DNA of 64,000 bases, from the NCBI GenBank assembly GCA_963210315.1, contig OY723271.1, positions 186,001 through 250,000 on the forward strand. Direction: 5' to 3'. The position numbers were made by a program, and so were the translations under genes. The notes under the pieces were generated by a model. The model had not been told where the DNA came from and ran no database searches. It worked only from the letters and a program-made list of their open reading frames with translations. Positions 54,895 to 63,324 of this stretch are shown here, piece after piece. This DNA is from Rhynchopus euleeides (Eukaryota; Euglenozoa; Diplonemea; Diplonemida; Diplonemidae). The first letter of the stretch is position 1, and every line of letters begins with the position of its first letter.

Positions 54895-55572
54895 CTACGC
54901 CCTGGCAGCAGTGGCACCCACCGCCCCTGCCGACACTGCTTCTGCTTCGTCGCCCTGCGGCTCGCTGCCCCCCTCCACGCCAGCCTCCCTGTTCGCCGAG
55001 TCAGACCAGAACTGGAAAACCTCCTCAACTGCCTCCTTGTCAGACGGCAGGATCGGCGGCGGCGTGCACGCCGCCTCAGAGCAGCGCGTCAGCACCTCGA
55101 TGGTTGTAAACTCCAGCAGATGCTGCGGCAGCAGCATCTGAGCCTGCTGCAGCGTCATGAGGTACAGCGACTGGCACACCGCTGCACGGTGCTGGTCGTA
55201 GATAGGAAGGGGGTCAGGGGAACCCTTCTTTCGCGACGGGTCCTGCTGCACGCAGAATGCCAGCAGGTGCGCGAAGCGCTGTGCCACCTCCGGTGTTGAC
55301 ATGTCGGCCAGCACCTTCCCGTCATGCGCCATGGCCCCCCCGTCGCCCCACTGCCCCCAATACATGCGTCGGAGGTCGGACTCTGCTGCGTCCAGCATCG
55401 CCGGATCCAGCGTGCGCTGCGCCTCCGTCATCTCACGCCTCGTCTTGAGGTTCATCTCGACCCTTCGGTAGGTCCCGTAGACCTTGCGGGTTGCGCTCTT
55501 CAGCCTGTCCCCCCACAACGCAGCGAGGCTGTGCACAGCGGATGCGGTGTGGATAACCCTGGTGCGCCGCAT
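54895..55572 (-). CDS. Conserved-looking protein of unknown function
   Basis: 225 aa in a single exon. The N terminus (RRTRVIHTASAVHSLAALWG) is basic and could be a mitochondrial presequence, by inference. The middle is helical with a WGQWGDGG segment; the C terminus is Ala/Glu/Gly-rich and low in complexity. GC-rich third positions resemble THOC3 and differ from the repeats around it, which supports a real host gene. The ATG follows ACACAGTCACG, a possible acceptor. Same strand as THOC3. No family recognised. Confidence 0.6.
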   Translation of the reverse strand: MRRTRVIHTASAVHSLAALWGDRLKSATRKVYGTYRRVEMNLKTRREMTEAQRTLDPAMLDAAESDLRRMYWGQWGDGGAMAHDGKVLADMSTPEVAQRFAHLLAFCVQQDPSRKKGSPDPLPIYDQHRAAVCQSLYLMTLQQAQMLLPQHLLEFTTIEVLTRCSEAACTPPPILPSDKEAVEEVFQFWSDSANREAGVEGGSEPQGDEAEAVSAGAVGATAARA

Positions 55573-56452
55573 CGTGACTGTGTTAGGCTATGCCTCGTGT
55601 TGTAGCAGTGTGGGTTGTGGGTCTTGGCTTCTCTTGTGGGAGGGCTGCACCGCGCGAAGCTCTGAGGGCACACCCACAATACCTGTGCGGCACGCGCGTG
55701 ACTCTTCTGTTTGGGGCAATGTGGGCCTCAGAGAGGGGTGGCCTTAGAGATGCAGGAAAAGTAAGCCCTCGTCACGGAGTAGGCTCGGGCACAGGGCACG
55801 GTTTGGCGCAGTCAAGGCCCCCAGTGCCAACCCAAGCGTTTCCGGGTGGGTGGGTGGCTCCAGCCTGCAGGGGTGTGGGAGGGTGTGGTGCACCTTCACA
55901 TGCAGTGGTGTGACTCTGGATGCCGAAAAAGCAAACAAAGACGGCTGGGGGAGGGAGGGGGGGTGGGTGGTGATGTGCGTCAATCAGTGTCACTGCGCTC
56001 GTCCTGTTGAAGCTGTGCGGTGTCGCTTCCACACTCACACACCCCCCTGCTGGAGTGAGGAGCGCAACACTGCCTGTGTGAAGCTCCGGCGCAGAGGACG
56101 GCCCTCTGCCCTGTTTGCAAGATAATGTGAAAGCCCTGCAAGGACTGTGCTAGGAGCACCCACGCAAGCCACACGCCTGTCCCACTGAGGAGCGTGCAGT
56201 GACGGCAAACCATGACACCCAACACGAGAACTTTCCGAAACAAATTGTTGGAACACAGGCTCCACCCCTTGTGTTCACCCTCCTCACCAGTCAAATGATG
56301 TGGTGTGGAGGCGGGGGTTGCAAGGCCCTGAATACACAGAACAATAAGGCACAGCTGGATCATTTTGCAGTTGGATATGCTGACGTATCGCATCCAGGCA
56401 GGCAAAATGTAAAATCGTACTCCGTTTCGCTTTACTGGGGGGGGGGGGGGGG
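55573..56452. other. No gene recognised
   Basis: Minus-strand frames at 55744-55983 and 55980-56495 lack recognised features. Ends in a G run at 56437-56452. Confidence 0.35.
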
Positions 56453-57980
56453 TAGGGGGGGTCATAAGCCCGTACAAAACCACATTTTTCAACATACCAT
56501 CAGAACCGCCCTAATACCTGATCTGACCCGAAAATCCGACCCATACCCCCCCGGAAACCGTCTGGAGCCCACTTGTGACACCTGATGCGCACTTTTGTGA
56601 TGATTTTTTGGGGTCCTAAAAAATGTACCTCAGTTTCGTACCTTGCCTTTGTACCTGAACCACTCCCGACCGCAGTATTTCGTTCTTTGCAAGGAAAGGG
56701 TATCACTACGCTCACCCAGCACGCCGAGCAACACATGCCGTGTGCCTAGGGCCTCGCAGAGGTGTCAGATGCTGCTGCAGAGGGGTACCTTGCTCGAAAG
56801 ACGCTCGCCAAACGGGAGATGTGCGGGGTCCCGGCAGAGAGCGTTGTGGCAGACCTGCGTCAGAAGAAAACGGCACACGACATCCGTGAGGCGACATTAT
56901 TTCGGGCGCTCCGTCGGGCTGGGTACATAGGAGAGCGAGTGGGACGTGGTGACGACAGATATATGCAGTGGTGCATCAACTGCACGCACGTGCGAAAAGC
57001 GGCGTTCCTTGCTGGCCAAGAAAGATGTCACCTGCACTCCTACTCCTCCCACTCCTCCTGCTCCTACCCCTACACCAACTGATGTGGGCAGTGAGTGATG
57101 GCAGCTCCAGAGCAGCAGATGATCTAGGAAGCGATGAGCGGGTCAGCCGGGCAGACTACCCCAGTCCGTACCGGAAGTACGAAGCGTTGCGGGCCCGCCA
57201 CCACCGCCTCCAGGAGAGGACCCGAGGATTAAGAGTAGGGTTGTACAACGCCAGGGGAGAGTATTCCCCTGGCGTTGAGACATCCCTGACGATCTTGCGG
57301 TCGCACTGTGGGGGTTGAGTCGGCAGGCAGATGCCTATCCAATGACTTCGTTGAGTCCTCACATGGTACACTCTCATACGTGCTGTTGAGACTGCGTGGT
57401 GTGCATATCCTGCGGGGGGCGCAAATTACACAGCACAAACATAATCATTTCGACTCTCAGGTCGTCCAATATCCCAATCGTGCCTTCACAGGCTGAGATC
57501 GACGAAGCAAAGACACATCTGCAACGCTGCCTAATGCCGATGCAGCCTCGCAGGCGTACGAAGTACTCACAATGACCCATCTGCGATCGAAGTACTACAC
57601 CCAGAAGGTGGCTGAACTCATTCAGCTGGCGCAACAACACAACATTCCCACTAATCAAGTACAAGAAAGACCTTGCCGAGGCACTGGGGAGGCAACATCG
57701 TGCCACCTGAGCCGGAACCACCGCAGAAAAGGCAAAGAACGAAATATTGCGGTCGGGAGTGGTTCAGGTACAAAGGCAAGGTACGAAACTGAGGTACATT
57801 TTTTAGGACCCCAAAAAATCATCACAAAAGTGCGCATCAGGTGTCACAAGTGGGCTCCAGACGGTTTCCGGGGGGGTATGGGTCGGATTTTCGGGTCAGA
57901 TCAGGTATTAGGGCGGTTCTGATGGTATGTTGAAATTTTTGGTATTTGTACGTTTTTAGGGGGGCTTATGACCCCCCCTA
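56453..57980. mobile_element. TA-GGGGGGTC foldback with about 250-bp arms
   Basis: Ends TAGGGGGGGTCATAAGCCC and the inverse. Arms 56453-56695 and 57735-57980 are nearly perfect, apart from a 20-bp indel near the outer right. Interior 56700-57730 carries plus-strand exon-like frames. The outer right end is the target of the hAT MITE at 57984. Confidence 0.88.
56762..57320 (+). CDS. Exon-like frames of unknown gene in foldback
   Basis: 56762-56990 reads MSDAAAEGYLARKTLAKREM... with Arg/Lys-rich helices. 57000-57095 reads best in another frame as a Pro/Thr linker, and 57100-57318 in a third (VSRADYPSPYRKYEALRARH). The frame changes imply introns or decay. No family recognised. Confidence 0.35.
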
Positions 57981-57983
57981 GGG

Positions 57984-58415
57984 CAGTGGTGGCTGCGTAC
58001 GCGTACGCAGCGTGATTTTCAAAAAGTGCGTACGGCGTACGCGTACGCGTACGGCGCTGCGTACGGCAGTCTATGGAGCACAGGAGACAGCCATGGCCGC
58101 ACACCAAATCCGACAGTCGAACTCAGGTGTCCCAGGGGCAGCCTTCGAGCCTTCCAGTCGGAAGTGGTACCTTTTGCAGTATGATTGCGGGTGTACTTAC
58201 AGGTGTTGCGAGTTATTCGCCACGTGCGCGGCAAGGAACCATCTGTGAAAGGCAAGATCAAAGTCCAGGGCCCAGCCACCCGCTGGGTGGCCTACTGTGT
58301 GCTGAGAGGCCTGGAATACCAGCCGTACGCAAAATCTGCGTACGCGTACGCAGCGCAATTTTCAGAAAGTGCGTACGGCGTACGCGTACCGTACGGCCGT
58401 ACGCTGCCACCACTG
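57984..58415. mobile_element. hAT MITE with GCGTACGC palindromes
   Basis: 432 bp. Ends CAGTGGTGGC and GCCACCACTG, exact 8-bp duplication CCCTAGGG (57976-57983 and 58416-58423). Subterminal arrays are GCGTACGCGTACGC palindromes. No transposase. Inserted exactly in the end of the adjoining foldback. Confidence 0.92.
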
Positions 58416-58439
58416 CCCTAGGGGGGGGGGGGGGGTGCA

Positions 58440-58632
58440 ATGGCAGGCACACTGCCCAGAAACTGCGGGCGAACAATTCCGGACAACTTCTTTTTTGAGC
58501 CCACGTGTGTCAAGGCTGTGTTGAGGCCATGTGAAGTGCCATTGAAGGTGCAAATCCTAAAGCTTCAGTTGGACGATTTCCTTCGCTACTCCGCGACATC
58601 GCTATGATGCATCGCTCGTAACTCGTAATAAA
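58440..58632 (+). repeat. Dispersed 200-bp repeat (TCGTACTCC family), copy 5
   Basis: Retains the 3' two thirds (CCGGACAACTTC... to CGCTCGTAACTCGTAATAAA). Confidence 0.65.
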
Positions 58633-58822
58633 AATATGTGTGTGGCGTGATCATGTAGGGGTTCTGTGCCAGTACCGAGGGGTTTCCATGATCACGCCAG
58701 TGTGTGGAATAAAAAACAATTCGGTGTCGATTTGCATTGTATCTTGGTAGGGCAGACGCGCATCAGATGCACCGGGTGTGTGAGAGCAGAGGCGACGTCG
58801 TGTCCGACGAACAGCACTCTTA

Positions 58823-58932
58823 GGGGGCCCTCGCTACCAGTCACAGCTCGCCAGTCAGCGAGGGGAAGTGGGGCTACTGCTCACTTCTTCTCACTCTGTC
58901 CAGACTCAGTCACATCTGGTAGCGAGGGCCCC
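58823..58932. mobile_element. GGGGGCCC MITE, copy 4
   Basis: 110 bp, 3-bp duplication TTA (58820-58822, 58933-58935). Confidence 0.88.
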
Positions 58933-59092
58933 CTTATACAGACGATTCTTTGTGTGTTCGACAGTATCTACGGAAAGGATTTCACTGCGAAGAAGCAAAC
59001 AAAACAAGATGAGAGAGAGAGAGAGGCACGCATAAAGAGAGGCGGGGCGTCGCAGTAGCTTTTTTTTGCAGTTCCCTCTTGCACTGCCACGC

Positions 59093-59337
59093 TGCGATCA
59101 ACGAAAAACTTTTTCTCGTTTACCTTTCGTATTTCTTCACGAATGATCCTGCACGACTCCAGCTATATTTTCTTCCAACAAGGTACTTGTCAGGCGGAAA
59201 TGCAGCGATAGGGGAAGTGCTAGGTGCTTGCCGTCACACACAGTCTTATGCGCCTGCCAATCACACACCAACACTTCCGCAGGCAAAATTTTCTGTGTGT
59301 GTCGTGCGATCAACGAAAAACCACACACAATCCGAAA
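59093..59337 (+). repeat. Retrotransposon left terminal region with 212-bp spaced repeat
   Basis: TGCGATCAACGAAAAAC occurs at 59093 and 59305. The whole region is repeated at 63325-63569. Confidence 0.9.
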
Positions 59338-60570
59338 ATGGCCAAGGACAAAAAGGGAAAGGCGAAGTCCCCCGCGACCACCACACCCCAGAACAAGCAG
59401 GAATCGCTCCCGTCTGACGACGGAAAAGCCGAGGCGGCACCCGTATCCCGGGACGAATTCCGCCGGCTGATGGAGCGCCTGGAGGGGTTGGAGGCGCAGC
59501 GTTCCCTGCCGACTGCAGACGGCGCGCGCCCAGCGGAGGATGCCACGCGTTCCCTGCCCACGGCGGCGGACGGCGCGGGCGAGACGGACCAGGAGCGGAG
59601 TGCCGCGCGTTCCCTGCCCTTCGCGGCGGATGGCGCGGGCCCTCCTGTTTCGCGTTCCCTGCACACAGCAGACGGCGCGCAGCCGGCAGGGGGTGCCACG
59701 CGTTTCCCGCCCTCTGCGGCGGACGGCGCGGGACTGCCCGAGTCGCGTTCCCTGCACACAGCAGACGGCGCGCAGCTGGCGGGGGGTGCCACGCGTTTCC
59801 CGTGTTTTGCAGCGGACGGCGCGGGACCCTCTGTATCGCGTTCCCGACGCACAGCGGCTGACGCCCGGATGATCAGGGATGGTACCACGCGTTTCCTGCC
59901 TTCTACGGCAGACGGCGCGGGTCCCCCTGCACAGCCATGCGCGCGACACCTGCCCACGGCAGACGGTGCCGGGTTTGCCTCTGACAGCGACTACCACCGG
60001 GTGGATTTTCCCCCGCGCCACCGCCGCGCGCGATCCCGATCCGCGGACTCGAGCACCGACAGCTCGTCTGCTGCCCCTTTTGCGGGCCGGGACCCGCTGG
60101 ACCCCGCAACCTGGGGGAACGTGCCGGACGACCTCCGGCCCGGCATCATGACGGACCTCCACGCGAGATTTGCCCCCCTGAGGGCGGACGCGGGGGCCGC
60201 AGGACACGAAGCCGCGGCCCACCTGCGCACGCTGCACGCGATCGCTGCCGCGGTCGGCCCGAGCGGAAGCGCCGCCGACCGAGCTCTGGTGGAGATCGGT
60301 CGGAGCACCATCGGGCGGTGCATGGTGCTGGATCGGCTGCAGGCGGGCGACGCAACCGGAGCCGCCGCACTCTCCGCCGAACTCTTCGGGACCCAGCACA
60401 CCCCGCACTACCTGAGGAGCGCGTCAAAGCGCGCCGACAGGGCCTCAGGGTGGCGGCGGAAGCGGGAGAACCCCGACCAGGGGGGCCGGCCGAACACCCC
60501 ACGCGAGCCCTCCAAGAGGGGGGGGCGCAAGCACAGGCTTTCCGGGGACAAGCCGAGGCGTTTTCGCTGA
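59338..60570 (+). CDS. Gag-like ORF1
   Basis: 410 aa. A Lys-rich N terminus is followed by a short heptad-like segment (FRRLMERLEGLEAQ, about 42-56) that could be a coiled coil. About ten degenerate repeats of RSLPTADGA / RFPPSAADGAG fill residues 58-215. A Ser/Arg stretch and a helical domain follow, then a very basic C terminus that may bind RNA. No zinc knuckle is seen. The ATG at 59338 is the first after the terminal repeat and is preceded by an A/C-rich leader. Confidence 0.75.
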   Translation: MAKDKKGKAKSPATTTPQNKQESLPSDDGKAEAAPVSRDEFRRLMERLEGLEAQRSLPTADGARPAEDATRSLPTAADGAGETDQERSAARSLPFAADGAGPPVSRSLHTADGAQPAGGATRFPPSAADGAGLPESRSLHTADGAQLAGGATRFPCFAADGAGPSVSRSRRTAADARMIRDGTTRFLPSTADGAGPPAQPCARHLPTADGAGFASDSDYHRVDFPPRHRRARSRSADSSTDSSSAAPFAGRDPLDPATWGNVPDDLRPGIMTDLHARFAPLRADAGAAGHEAAAHLRTLHAIAAAVGPSGSAADRALVEIGRSTIGRCMVLDRLQAGDATGAAALSAELFGTQHTPHYLRSASKRADRASGWRRKRENPDQGGRPNTPREPSKRGGRKHRLSGDKPRRFR

Positions 60571-61526
60571 GCCCATACTCTTTCATCCAGGAGGGCACCG
60601 GGCAGCCCCGTCGGGGGCGTCCCCCACAGCAGGAGCCACCACTCACGGACTCGGAGGTCCTGGAAGTGCTGGAGGCGGGGAGGGGGTGGATCCGGGGGTC
60701 TCTCGCAGACACCACGTGGTCCCAACAGGCCAGTGTGGTGCGCCGCCTGCAGCAGTTCCAGGAGCATTGGAACAGTGCGACGGGCGTGACCCTCCCCCCC
60801 GCCCAGGCCAGCGTACTCTGGGTGTCCCGCCTCCTGCTAAAGGGCAAGGTGACCCCAGCCTCCGCCCTGCAATACACCGTGCTGATCCGGGGGTGGCTCA
60901 AACGGGCGGCCATCCCCCACGACAAACAGGTGCTCGCGGACTTCTCCCGCAGCTTGCTTCGCAAGGGGGCGAAGCAGCCTGTGCGGCAGGCGCACCCAGC
61001 GACATCCCGCGACATCGCGCGGGCGTGCTCCATCACCACAGACCCTCTCCTGCGCCTGATGATACTCGTCGCGTGGTACAGCGCGGCGCGCTACGCCGAC
61101 GTCGCCACCCTCACCCCCGGTCGTATCGATTTTTTCCCCGCCTACATCTCCCTGAACTGGGCGGGGACGAAGTCCGATCCCTTTGCGGAAGGTTGCGTCA
61201 CCGCAATCGCCCTCAGCGGAGAGGACCGGGCGTACCTGGAGCGCCTCTGCATGGCGCATGGCGGGGACGAGCAACTCTTCGGCTTCTCGCGCGATCAGTT
61301 CGCGAGGGCTTTACAAGCGGCGAATCCGCTGCTGACGGCTCACTCCGTCCGCCGAGGTGCACTGCAGGAGCTGCTGGATCGAGGCTACTCGGCGACGGAG
61401 ATCCTCCTCGTGAGCCGCCACAAGTCGTTGTCATCCCTGTTTCACTACCTGCCCCAGAGCAGGACGGAGCAGGTGCGGACGACGGCGGACATGTCGCAAA
61501 CCCTGGCCCAAGGCCTTTCCCTCTAA
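60318..61526 (+). CDS. Tyrosine recombinase (ORF2)
   Basis: Open for up to 402 codons in the -1 frame relative to ORF1, overlapping it by about 250 bp; no ATG precedes the catalytic domain. Catalytic residues of the family are present, counted from 60318: R258 (AWYSAARYADV), H342-x-x-R345 (HSVRR), H368 (SRHKS) and Y377 (FHYLP). It is expected to insert the circular cDNA by site-specific recombination. Expression may use -1 slippage at G_GGG_GGG (60519-60525), which would fuse ORF1 to ORF2, or splicing onto CTCTTTCATCCAG at about 60590. Confidence 0.85.
   Translation: MHGAGSAAGGRRNRSRRTLRRTLRDPAHPALPEERVKARRQGLRVAAEAGEPRPGGPAEHPTRALQEGGAQAQAFRGQAEAFSLSPYSFIQEGTGQPRRGRPPQQEPPLTDSEVLEVLEAGRGWIRGSLADTTWSQQASVVRRLQQFQEHWNSATGVTLPPAQASVLWVSRLLLKGKVTPASALQYTVLIRGWLKRAAIPHDKQVLADFSRSLLRKGAKQPVRQAHPATSRDIARACSITTDPLLRLMILVAWYSAARYADVATLTPGRIDFFPAYISLNWAGTKSDPFAEGCVTAIALSGEDRAYLERLCMAHGGDEQLFGFSRDQFARALQAANPLLTAHSVRRGALQELLDRGYSATEILLVSRHKSLSSLFHYLPQSRTEQVRTTADMSQTLAQGLSL
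60519..60525 (+). promoter_or_regulatory. Candidate -1 frameshift heptamer G_GGG_GGG
   Basis: In ORF1 phase the codons are AGG GGG GGG CGC; slipping back one base enters the ORF2 frame at GCG CAA GCA. It lies 45 nt before the ORF1 stop. G-run sites are less usual than A/T ones, so this is a candidate only. Confidence 0.4.
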
Positions 61527-61553
61527 ACCCTGCTTTCCCTCCTTCTTTTTCCA
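61527..61553 (+). promoter_or_regulatory. Pyrimidine tract and AG between ORF2 and ORF3
   Basis: CCTGCTTTCCCTCCTTCTTTTTCCAAG directly follows the ORF2 stop, in pieces CCTCCTTCTTTTTCCAAG. It has the form of a 3' splice acceptor and could give ORF3 its own mRNA by trans-splicing, or mark a cis intron. Confidence 0.45.
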
Positions 61554-61740
61554 AGATCCTGGCGCCGCCCGCGGCGACATACGCCCCTGAGCCGACAGGC
61601 GATGGCAGGTTCGACGGACGCCCGGACGTGGTTTCTGGGTACGGCGATGTGGGTCTTTTTTCCGGAGAGGGACGGCTGGCTCCGACGAGCCGTTGGCGCC
61701 GATATCGATCAGCCGGATTCGGCTGGAGGTGCTGGCGAAT

Positions 61741-63261
61741 ATGGATCCGTCGGGCGAGCTGCGTGAGACGCTTGCCCTGATCCGGGACCCCGCTATTTTT
61801 CTATCTGCTTTCCTGGAGCCGGACCCGGTGAGACGAATCCACCGGGACAGTGCAGCCCGTCGCTGCGTTTCGAGGCACATGCTAGGGCACCTGGACAGTC
61901 TTCTGCAATACGAGGTGGTGTCCATCGCCATCCCCCCGCTGGTTGCCATGCCCGCTTTCGTGGTGAGCAAGCCCTCCGGCGGGTCGCGGTTCATCCTGGA
62001 CTGCCGGAAGCTGAACGTGCGGATGTGCCGACCGCAGTCGACTCCTCTGCCAGGGATCAGGGACGTGATCCAGCGTTTCCTGGATGCCCGGTATGTGGCC
62101 TCTGCAGACCTGCGGAGCTGCTTTTACCAGTTCCCCCTTCACCCTACCATCTCGGAGTTTTTTGGGATGCACCTGGCGGGAGCGAGGGGACCATACGTGC
62201 GGGCGGCGATGCGTGTGATGCCCATGGGATGGGCGCATGCCCCGAGCATTGCACAGCGTTCGATGCTGGCCCTTCTCCCTGTGGTGGAGGGGGTCAGCTG
62301 GATCGACAACGCGTTCCCCCTGGGGCAGACCCAGGAGGAATGCAACGCGAGGCTGGACTCTTTTCTCTCTCGGTGCAAGGATGTCAAGGCAGAATTGAAG
62401 CCTGACATCGAACGCGCCACACAGCGGCTCACCGCCTTGGGGCTGGAGTTCGACCTGCAGCACTCGCGTTTCCGCATGTCGGAGGCGTGGGTCGCGAAGG
62501 TGCGCGACTCACATGATATTCGCTGCGCTCTGGCGGGTTCATGCACCCCCCGCCAATTCTTCCGGCTGTGTGGGGCTCTGGTGTGGTACATGCACTCATG
62601 CTCCCTTCCCCTGTGTTTCATGAAGGCGATGCTGTCTTTTCTCCGGGGCCTGGGGCGCCGGATCCACAGTGGGGCAGTGCTGTGGGACGCAACTATCGGT
62701 GTTCCTGCAGCTACATGCACCGAAACAACGAACGCAATTGCGTCTCTCGTGGAGAATGACTGGCACCGAGCCCCGGAGGCGGCAACCACGGTGGGGTGGT
62801 CGGATGCGTCGTCGGGCGCTTGGGCGGCTATCTACGAGGATGCCGGACTTGATACACAGGGTGAACGGGTGTGTTACGGGGTCTTCAGCGACACGGGCAT
62901 TCACATTTTTATAAAAGAACTCTTGGCGGCCCTGCAGTGCGTAGCGTTGGCGGCGGTCTCTGACCGCCCGCGAAACGCCGGGTTGCGCCTGATGGTGGAC
63001 AATGCCGCGGTCGTGTCTGCTGTGAACCGTGGCCACTCATCAAATTTCCTTGCAAATGAGTTGTTGTGTCTCCTTTTTTCCCTGGCCCGTGCATCGGACA
63101 TGGCGGTGCACTGCACGTGGGTGTCGACAACCGCTCAGAGGGCGGACGCGTACACCCGCGGGGCGGTCCCCGAACGTGCCGTACCCCCTGCCCTGAACAC
63201 GGCGGTCAGGAATATCAACACGTCTTCCAGAGTCCGCCAGGTGCTGGCGACCATGCGTTAA
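61741..63261 (+). CDS. Reverse transcriptase-RNase H (ORF3)
   Basis: 506 aa from the first in-frame ATG. RT motifs in order: RFILDCRKLN (83-92), SADLRSCFYQ with D123 (motif A), MPMGWAHAPS (160-169, motif B) and SWIDNAF (186-192, motif C). The last carries Asn where most RTs have the second Asp. RNase H residues: D355 (GWSDASSGAWAA), E393, D420 (MVDNAAV) and D469 (QRADAYTRG). No methyltransferase domain follows, unlike DIRS1. The protein copies element RNA to cDNA. A 54-codon upstream frame (61602-61766) overlaps the start. Confidence 0.88.
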   Translation: MDPSGELRETLALIRDPAIFLSAFLEPDPVRRIHRDSAARRCVSRHMLGHLDSLLQYEVVSIAIPPLVAMPAFVVSKPSGGSRFILDCRKLNVRMCRPQSTPLPGIRDVIQRFLDARYVASADLRSCFYQFPLHPTISEFFGMHLAGARGPYVRAAMRVMPMGWAHAPSIAQRSMLALLPVVEGVSWIDNAFPLGQTQEECNARLDSFLSRCKDVKAELKPDIERATQRLTALGLEFDLQHSRFRMSEAWVAKVRDSHDIRCALAGSCTPRQFFRLCGALVWYMHSCSLPLCFMKAMLSFLRGLGRRIHSGAVLWDATIGVPAATCTETTNAIASLVENDWHRAPEAATTVGWSDASSGAWAAIYEDAGLDTQGERVCYGVFSDTGIHIFIKELLAALQCVALAAVSDRPRNAGLRLMVDNAAVVSAVNRGHSSNFLANELLCLLFSLARASDMAVHCTWVSTTAQRADAYTRGAVPERAVPPALNTAVRNINTSSRVRQVLATMR

Positions 63262-63324
63262 GAGGATTATTCCCCCCTTCTTCCTTTCTTTTCCTCCCTT
63301 TGGGAGGTCCCTTTGGGATTGGGG

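Larger units (their letters stand above)
59093..63324 (+). mobile_element. Tyrosine-recombinase retrotransposon, VIPER-like order, unit 1
   Basis: 4232-bp unit from TGCGATCAACG at 59093 to the same sequence at 63325. It encodes gag-like, tyrosine recombinase, and RT/RNase H proteins in that order. VIPER elements of trypanosomes have this order, whereas DIRS and Ngaro elements place the recombinase last. TGCGATCAACGAAAAAC recurs 212 bp inside the unit (59305). There are no LTRs or target duplications, as expected for recombinase-mediated insertion. All three catalytic modules look intact. Confidence 0.88.
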
